A stretch of 37,081 bases of DNA from an uncultured Anaerobiospirillum sp. GTDB taxonomy: Bacteria > Pseudomonadota > Gammaproteobacteria > Enterobacterales > Succinivibrionaceae. Shown here piece by piece: positions 32,590 through 37,081 of this stretch (the stretch's first letter is position 1; each line of letters starts with the position of its first letter). Below the pieces are notes generated by a model. That model was not told the DNA's origin and made no database searches. It worked only from the letters and a program-made list of their open reading frames with translations. A program made the position numbers and the translations under genes. The stretch is taken from NCBI GenBank assembly GCA_944390115.1, contig CALXOW010000029.1:1-37081 (forward strand), written 5' to 3'.

Positions 32590-34284
32590 TTATTGGTTCC
32601 GCTGCTTGCGCGTAAAGGTCGGTTTGGCCCCAGCTTTACGCTGTGGCCCATCACTCTTACGTGATGTGTTCCCACTCTTATGCGCAGCGTTCCCACTCTT
32701 ACGTGGTGTACCTTCACCCTTACGCGGTGCGTTCCCACTCTTACGTGGTGTACCTTCACTCTTACGCGGTGCGCCCTTCTTATGCCGTGCGCCGCCATGC
32801 TTGCGCTGGGCACCATCGCACATACGTTGCATTAAGTGCTTGGGGTTAAAGAACAAGTCTGATTGCATTCTCTGATCGTAGTAAGCAGCAGGACTCATTT
32901 CTGAAGCACATTGCAGCTCGCGCTTGCTCAGTGGAACCACCGCAAGGAAGTTAACTCGCTCGGCATTAGCAAAGAAGCAAGAATCAGCTCCTGCCTCAAT
33001 GTAATTAGGCTCAGAATCGGCCGAAAAAAGCATAACCGTGCTGTAATCAGGAACATCGAGCAACTCAGATGTGTCAACTAATGCTCCAATCATAAATGGA
33101 AAGGCAGCATCTTGCGCTCCAGATACCAACGCAAAGAGCAAACGCACCGGCCACCCCCAATACTGATCGTTAAGGTGCTCGTAATCCAGCTTCCAATCAG
33201 GGGGTAGGAATAACACCAGCTCAATACGCTCTAGGTCTAACTGTTCAAAGCGGGTAGGAACATATTGGCGTCGTACCCCCAACCCAATTGTGACCAAGGT
33301 ATAGAAAGGACGCTGCGTAGTTGGCGCAATTAGGTCGATAGAGACCGGAGACACATCAAGCGCCTTGTGCACATCAAGGGTATTAAAAGCACTACCAAAA
33401 TAATGCTTAATGTGCCCTTTAACTGCTAAGTACTGGTCCAAGGTGTAGCAATTAGCGAACTTAGCATGAAGCGCACCAAAGTCAACGTAAGACGTATTGA
33501 CTAAGATCTTAATATCAGCAGGTTTTTGATTAAGAGCATTTAGCTCTTCCAAAGTTAAGAGCCAAGGTCGGTGAATTTTCGTCTTAAAGCTAAACTTGAG
33601 TTTGCTCCGCCACAGCTCAATAAGCTTAAGCCAGCCAAACAGCAGACCATAAGTCAGTTCCACGCCATACAGCGGTAGCAGGCGGTAAAAGTTCACCTGT
33701 TCACCCCCAGACAACGCGCACACATGTGATTCCAGTACCGTAGCATCAGGAGGTAAGGCCACCACACTTTTAAGTTCGGTGTTCCGCGCAAGCGGATGAT
33801 TGTAGTCAATATAAGGCGTCGGACCCCACCAGCGTTTCTCAAGAGTAGGCCTAAAGGCAAAATCAATCAAAACCTTGATCGGCCAATACCAATCAGGATT
33901 GGCCTCCCAATCCTTGTTGGCTATCTTCCAATTAGAAGGCAGGTACAACACCAACTCCGCTCGTTCATATTGCTTGGCCGCATACCTAGCAGGCACTTGC
34001 ATGCGACAAGCACCCAGTCCAAGGGTCACCAGAGTAAGATAAGGGCGCTTTTTGCTCGGAGCAATAAAAAGCACCTCTATCTGCCCCAATACCGCAGGGT
34101 GGCAGATGCCCTCTTGCTTTATGGCCTTACCAAAATAGCGCTTGATATGCTCACGCACGAGCACATCATCGTCCTGTGAGTAGAAGGCAAGCGCTGTCCT
34201 CATACCCTCAGGATAAGGATCTTCGGTGCGCTTGGTCATAATGTCGAGCAAACTACGTGGCTTAGCACTATAGCTCTCACTCAT
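32590..34284 (-). CDS. Two SUFU-domain protein with basic heptapeptide-repeat tail
   Basis: A 564-aa protein. Two suppressor-of-fused domains can be followed. The first has RPYLTLVTLGLGACRMQVP near 80, ERAELVLYLPSNWKI near 105 and VNFYRLLPLY near 195. The second has RPFYTLVTIGLG near 325, RIELVLFLPPDWKL near 350 and VNFLAVVPL near 460. The last 60 residues are tandem 7-residue repeats of the PRKSGNA/PRKSEGT type, very basic. Bacterial SUFU proteins are known as immunity proteins against polymorphic toxins. ATG 34284 has AAGGGGG upstream. The gene lies 90 nt after the second SUFU gene and 9 nt before the CbrC-like gene. Confidence 0.85.
   Translation of the reverse strand: MSESYSAKPRSLLDIMTKRTEDPYPEGMRTALAFYSQDDDVLVREHIKRYFGKAIKQEGICHPAVLGQIEVLFIAPSKKRPYLTLVTLGLGACRMQVPARYAAKQYERAELVLYLPSNWKIANKDWEANPDWYWPIKVLIDFAFRPTLEKRWWGPTPYIDYNHPLARNTELKSVVALPPDATVLESHVCALSGGEQVNFYRLLPLYGVELTYGLLFGWLKLIELWRSKLKFSFKTKIHRPWLLTLEELNALNQKPADIKILVNTSYVDFGALHAKFANCYTLDQYLAVKGHIKHYFGSAFNTLDVHKALDVSPVSIDLIAPTTQRPFYTLVTIGLGVRRQYVPTRFEQLDLERIELVLFLPPDWKLDYEHLNDQYWGWPVRLLFALVSGAQDAAFPFMIGALVDTSELLDVPDYSTVMLFSADSEPNYIEAGADSCFFANAERVNFLAVVPLSKRELQCASEMSPAAYYDQRMQSDLFFNPKHLMQRMCDGAQRKHGGARHKKGAPRKSEGTPRKSGNAPRKGEGTPRKSGNAAHKSGNTSRKSDGPQRKAGAKPTFTRKQRNQ
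32623..32769 (-). repeat. 21-bp coding tandem repeat, seven units
   Basis: Encodes PRKSEGT, PRKSGNA, PRKGEGT, PRKSGNA, AHKSGNT, SRKSDGP and QRKAGAK in order. The central units are almost identical at DNA level (CACGTAAGAGTGG), so slippage can change the tail length. Confidence 0.85.
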
Positions 34285-34374
34285 AGGACCCCCTTAAAAA
34301 ACGAAACGGGCAAAGTCAGAAATGAATTAGGGCGGTAGCAGCGCCAAGCCTTGAGAGACGCCACCACCAAGCTC

Positions 34375-35991
34375 TTAATAACGCTTAGGGCGGGCATGAC
34401 CTTTGTGCCCGCCTTGCTTCTTACCGCGCTTAGAAGGATGGCGCTTGATCTTATTGGTGTTTGGATGATGCGAGATTGGATGATGCGAGACTTGATGCAA
34501 CAAATGCGGACGGTGCAAATCAACCACCAAACCGTGCTCGACGACCTCCCTTAGCAGTTGAGCCGGACCATACTTCTTCACAAAATCGATTTCATCGCGA
34601 TAGAGCGGAGCCAAGAAGTAGAAATTGACCTTCTTACCCTGAGGCAGCTGACACACCCCAGCATCCAACGTGGCAATTACCGGGTCACAATCGGCCGGAA
34701 CGAGCATACAGCCACAAAACTGGGTGTTATCCGCCAAGTTGTGACCAAGCGATACCACCTTTCCCATCATCATGAACTCATGCTGTTCCAGCGTGATTGC
34801 GACCAACGCATGCATTAAGAAAAAAGGCCAAGACCAACGCTCATCTGCGCGGTACTCGTCGCTCACCATCCAATCAGGTGGTAAGACCATCACGAACTCA
34901 GTGCGCTCCCACTCCAGATCTGCTAAGACCTCGGGCAGATCCATACAATAAGCGCCAAAACCTGATGACACTAAAAGGTAATAAGGATTGAACTCGGTCG
35001 GTTCAATTACATGGATTTTGAGCTCGATCTCACTGACCAAACTACATTCGTCCACAAAGGAGGTCACACCAAAGTTACGCCTGATGTGCTGCTCAATCGC
35101 GGCCTGCTCACGTGGCGCGTATGAAAGAAGCTTGTGCTCTAATGCGGGCTCAATTTCCCCTGGCTCATTGCGGTGCTGGGCACGCATCTTTTGCTGAGCA
35201 AGCGCGAGCAGCTCAACTTGACTCAACTCAGGTTCATCAAAGTCGGCAGCGCTGAGCTCAGGCTCAGCTAACGCGCCTTCATCTGCGCTTAAGTCGGGAT
35301 AAATGCAGCGCCGGTGCGGATCGATCTCTAACGACAGCGCGGCCTCACTCATCAAGTCGGCCAGATTATCGATCCCGCAGTCCTGCGCATAATCGTACTC
35401 TGTTTGGTACAGCGGGACGACCTGGTAAAAATGGACGATTTTACCCCCAGGCAAAGGGCAAGATTTCAGCCTGTAATCGATATCTTCGGCCGCATACAGT
35501 AAGAGAGCACACTGCTCGGTATCAGGTGCAAAGCGCTGTGGCCAGGCGCGGAGATGAGCCGTGTCTTGAGCTAGACTATTGACATCAGGAGTGGAAGAAA
35601 GGAAGTTCAACACCGTAAACGGCCAAGCCCAACGCTCTTCCAGCAAAGCCTGAGGGCTAAGCTGCCATTCCTCTGGCAGCATCAACATGAACTCAACACG
35701 CTCCGACTCAGGACTATCACCTGCGCCTACACCAACCGTCAGCACAGTGTAATAAGGCCGCTCTGCGGTTGGCTCGAGCACCCAAAACTCCCATGCGCGG
35801 TCGGGACAGTTATCAGAAGTACCAATAGGCATGCCGCTAGGATAGACCTGAGGTGAGACATGGTACGTGTGCTTGATATGGTGCTTTAGAGCCTTATACT
35901 CAACGCGCGCATAGAGTGCTGTTACCTTAGCCCCCTCGTGCAAGGCGCGCTCTTCAGGCGCAGTATCCTGACCATATTGCAAAGCAGCCAT
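34375..35991 (-). CDS. Two SUFU-domain protein with His/Lys-rich tail
   Basis: A 538-aa protein with two SUFU domains. The first has RPYYTVLTVGVGAG near 80, RVEFMLMLPEEWQL near 100 and IVHFYQVVPLY near 190. The second has NPYYLLVSSGFGAY near 335, RTEFVMVLPPDWMV near 365 and VNFYFLAPLY near 455. An acidic linker (EPELSAADFDEPELSQ) near 245-265 separates them. The end is rich in His, Lys and Arg (HHPISHHP, RHPSKRGKK), resembling the basic tail of the next gene though different in sequence. ATG 35991 has AGGAGG upstream and starts 4 nt after the stop of the first SUFU gene. Confidence 0.85.
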   Translation of the reverse strand: MAALQYGQDTAPEERALHEGAKVTALYARVEYKALKHHIKHTYHVSPQVYPSGMPIGTSDNCPDRAWEFWVLEPTAERPYYTVLTVGVGAGDSPESERVEFMLMLPEEWQLSPQALLEERWAWPFTVLNFLSSTPDVNSLAQDTAHLRAWPQRFAPDTEQCALLLYAAEDIDYRLKSCPLPGGKIVHFYQVVPLYQTEYDYAQDCGIDNLADLMSEAALSLEIDPHRRCIYPDLSADEGALAEPELSAADFDEPELSQVELLALAQQKMRAQHRNEPGEIEPALEHKLLSYAPREQAAIEQHIRRNFGVTSFVDECSLVSEIELKIHVIEPTEFNPYYLLVSSGFGAYCMDLPEVLADLEWERTEFVMVLPPDWMVSDEYRADERWSWPFFLMHALVAITLEQHEFMMMGKVVSLGHNLADNTQFCGCMLVPADCDPVIATLDAGVCQLPQGKKVNFYFLAPLYRDEIDFVKKYGPAQLLREVVEHGLVVDLHRPHLLHQVSHHPISHHPNTNKIKRHPSKRGKKQGGHKGHARPKRY

Positions 35992-35995
35992 AGAC

Positions 35996-36829
35996 TTACT
36001 CCTCCTTAGGCTCAAGTGCATTAGGACGAGTAAGGTCCACTACCCGGCTAACCTCAGTCAGCTTGGCAATGAGCTCCTCGCCGGTGTGCTCGATGCCGTA
36101 CTCGACCTCATTTTGGTACAAAGGCAAGAGCTGGTAGAAGTTGACCTTATCACCATTAGGTAAAGAGCAGACCGGAGCAGCTATATTCATCGCATCAGGC
36201 CCCAGTACCACCCAGCCTGAGAGTCTGGTGTTATGGGCTAATGGTCCGTTGTAGTTGATGATAAAGCCCGGATCGACAATCCAATCGGAGCTCAAACCCA
36301 TGCGTGCGGTGACTTTGAGCACTAACAGCGGCCACGACCAGCGCTGAAACTGCTGAAACTTGGGGCTCAGCTTCCAGTCTGACGGCAGCGTGATAATGAG
36401 CTCGGCGCGCTGCAAATGCTGCGCGGCCTGCTCCTGATTCACCGCCATCTGATGCGCGCCCATACCGCAGGTAATCAAGGTATAGAAAGGATGCTCGGCA
36501 CTAGGCTCAATCACCCAGATATCAACCTTGATGTCTTGCGGCTTGTCATAGCTGATCACTGTAGCAATAGGGCCGTAATGCTGAGTGATGTGCTGCTCTA
36601 AGGCCGCACGCTCCTCAGCGCGGTACTCCTCAAGCGGCGGCTTAATAGCTTCCATCACCGCCGTCATTTGCTCGTACAAGGACGCTAGCACCCGCTTTTG
36701 GGATAGTTGCAGCAAATGCGTCAACGTCGCACTCTGCAATTCAAGGGGCAGTATCTCAACGGTATCGATTACGGCCTCATAATTACCGACTTGGTACCAG
36801 TCTTGGCATAACTGCTCAATTTCTTCCAT
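35996..36829 (-). CDS. Single SUFU-domain protein with helical N-terminal region
   Basis: A 277-aa protein, first gene of the SUFU operon. Residues 1-75 are helical (MEEIEQLCQDWYQ, then LLQLSQKRVLASLYEQM). The SUFU domain follows, with HPFYTLITCGMGAHQM near 112-127, RAELIITLPSDWKL near 140, RWSWPLLVLK near 162 and DKVNFYQLLPLYQNEVEYG near 230-248. The same set recurs in the four other SUFU domains downstream. ATG 36829 has AGGA 5 nt upstream; the 17-codon in-frame extension is Leu/Arg-rich and lacks a ribosome site. It lies about 214 nt from the end of 5S rRNA and just past the rRNA terminator. Confidence 0.85.
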   Translation of the reverse strand: MEEIEQLCQDWYQVGNYEAVIDTVEILPLELQSATLTHLLQLSQKRVLASLYEQMTAVMEAIKPPLEEYRAEERAALEQHITQHYGPIATVISYDKPQDIKVDIWVIEPSAEHPFYTLITCGMGAHQMAVNQEQAAQHLQRAELIITLPSDWKLSPKFQQFQRWSWPLLVLKVTARMGLSSDWIVDPGFIINYNGPLAHNTRLSGWVVLGPDAMNIAAPVCSLPNGDKVNFYQLLPLYQNEVEYGIEHTGEELIAKLTEVSRVVDLTRPNALEPKEE

Positions 36830-36985
36830 AGTGTTCCTACTCCCAAAAGGCTTAAGCCGCCTCAAAAGCTCTAACAGCATGGTACAACGAAAAGTAGAAC
36901 AACGCTGAAAAAGGCCGTTTCACCCCCAAATTTTTATTTAAAAATCTCCCCAACTTTCGGGACAAAATGAACTTTTTAGGAACGA

Positions 36986-37033
36986 AAAAACGACCAAGGC
37001 CCGGAGCTTGAGCTCCGGGCCTTGGTCGTTTTT
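36986..37033. terminator. Terminator of the rRNA operon
   Basis: AAAAACGACCAAGGCCCGGAGCT and its complement form a perfect 23-bp stem around TG. T tracts on both strands make it bidirectional. It begins about 10 nt after the 5S rRNA end. The 36834-36985 interval beyond it holds the AT-rich presumed promoter region of the SUFU operon and no gene. Confidence 0.93.
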
Positions 37034-37042
37034 CTAAATTTA

Positions 37043-37081
37043 AGCTTGGCGATGACCTACTTTCGCACAATCGTACGTTGC
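37043..37081 (-). rRNA. rrf: 5S ribosomal RNA, 3' end (partial)
   Basis: Read on the minus strand, GTGCGAAAGTAGGTCATCGCC matches the conserved 3' arm of bacterial 5S rRNA (loop E and helix I return strand). A strong terminator follows directly. The rest of the rRNA operon lies beyond the window. The exact 3' nucleotide is uncertain by a few bases. Confidence 0.88.

Noticed and set aside
32580-32875. Alternative open frames through the SUFU tail (His/Val/Arg-rich)
   Set aside because: They are frame shadows of the 21-bp tandem repeat.

Overview
The window is a stretch of a gammaproteobacterial chromosome. The gene content (endA-rsmE, queF next to ppnN, slyX, a YfcD-like Nudix, a FSA-length transaldolase), the moderately high G+C and the IS1634/IS256-like protein remnants suggest the Succinivibrionaceae (Aeromonadales; rumen or gut anaerobes). 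That placement is inference, not a database result. Most genes up to 16.3 kb lie on the minus strand, 16.6-24.2 kb is on the plus strand, and 24.5-37 kb is again mostly minus.

Left part (1-13.4 kb): the edge of an IS200/IS605-type element (last codons of a TnpB-like gene plus terminal hairpins), then housekeeping metabolism: pgk, a CYTH-domain triphosphatase-like protein, tkt, a DUF945-like anchored protein, a FSA-length transaldolase, a beta-hydroxyacid dehydrogenase and metK. Clear intrinsic terminators follow pgk, tkt, tal and the dehydrogenase. Two copies of a perfect 16-bp palindrome with a central CpG (LacI/GalR style) lie upstream of the CYTH gene and far upstream of tal. The 1.6 kb upstream of tal has no believable gene but carries repeats.

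Middle (13.4-24.3 kb): a tightly packed three-gene minus-strand operon (DUF5718-like, formyltransferase-fold, and an IS256-transposase-derived protein that has lost its catalytic residues). Then plus-strand endA, a second endA copy whose catalytic His is Leu, rsmE, queF, ppnN and lysC. Between queF and ppnN is about 1.1 kb of tandem amplification. It holds two extra degenerate copies of the last 36 queF codons and three 80-bp GC-rich inverted-repeat elements, one inverted and with a compensatory base-pair change.

Right part (24.4-37 kb): a Nudix gene is followed in the same orientation by three ORFs that look derived from an IS1634-like DDE transposase: a Lys/Ala-rich 221-aa protein, an overlapping +1-frame 614-aa ORF, and a 1130-aa protein with a long acidic tail. 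Divergently placed are slyX and a GNAT-like gene. Next to an rRNA operon (3' end of 5S rRNA at the window edge) is an operon of three suppressor-of-fused (SUFU) genes carrying five SUFU domains, followed by a CbrC/UPF0167 gene. SUFU proteins are known immunity proteins of polymorphic toxins and CbrC is linked to colicin E2 tolerance, so this looks like a toxin-immunity array without a visible toxin. It and the transposase-derived cluster are the best candidates for an undescribed system.
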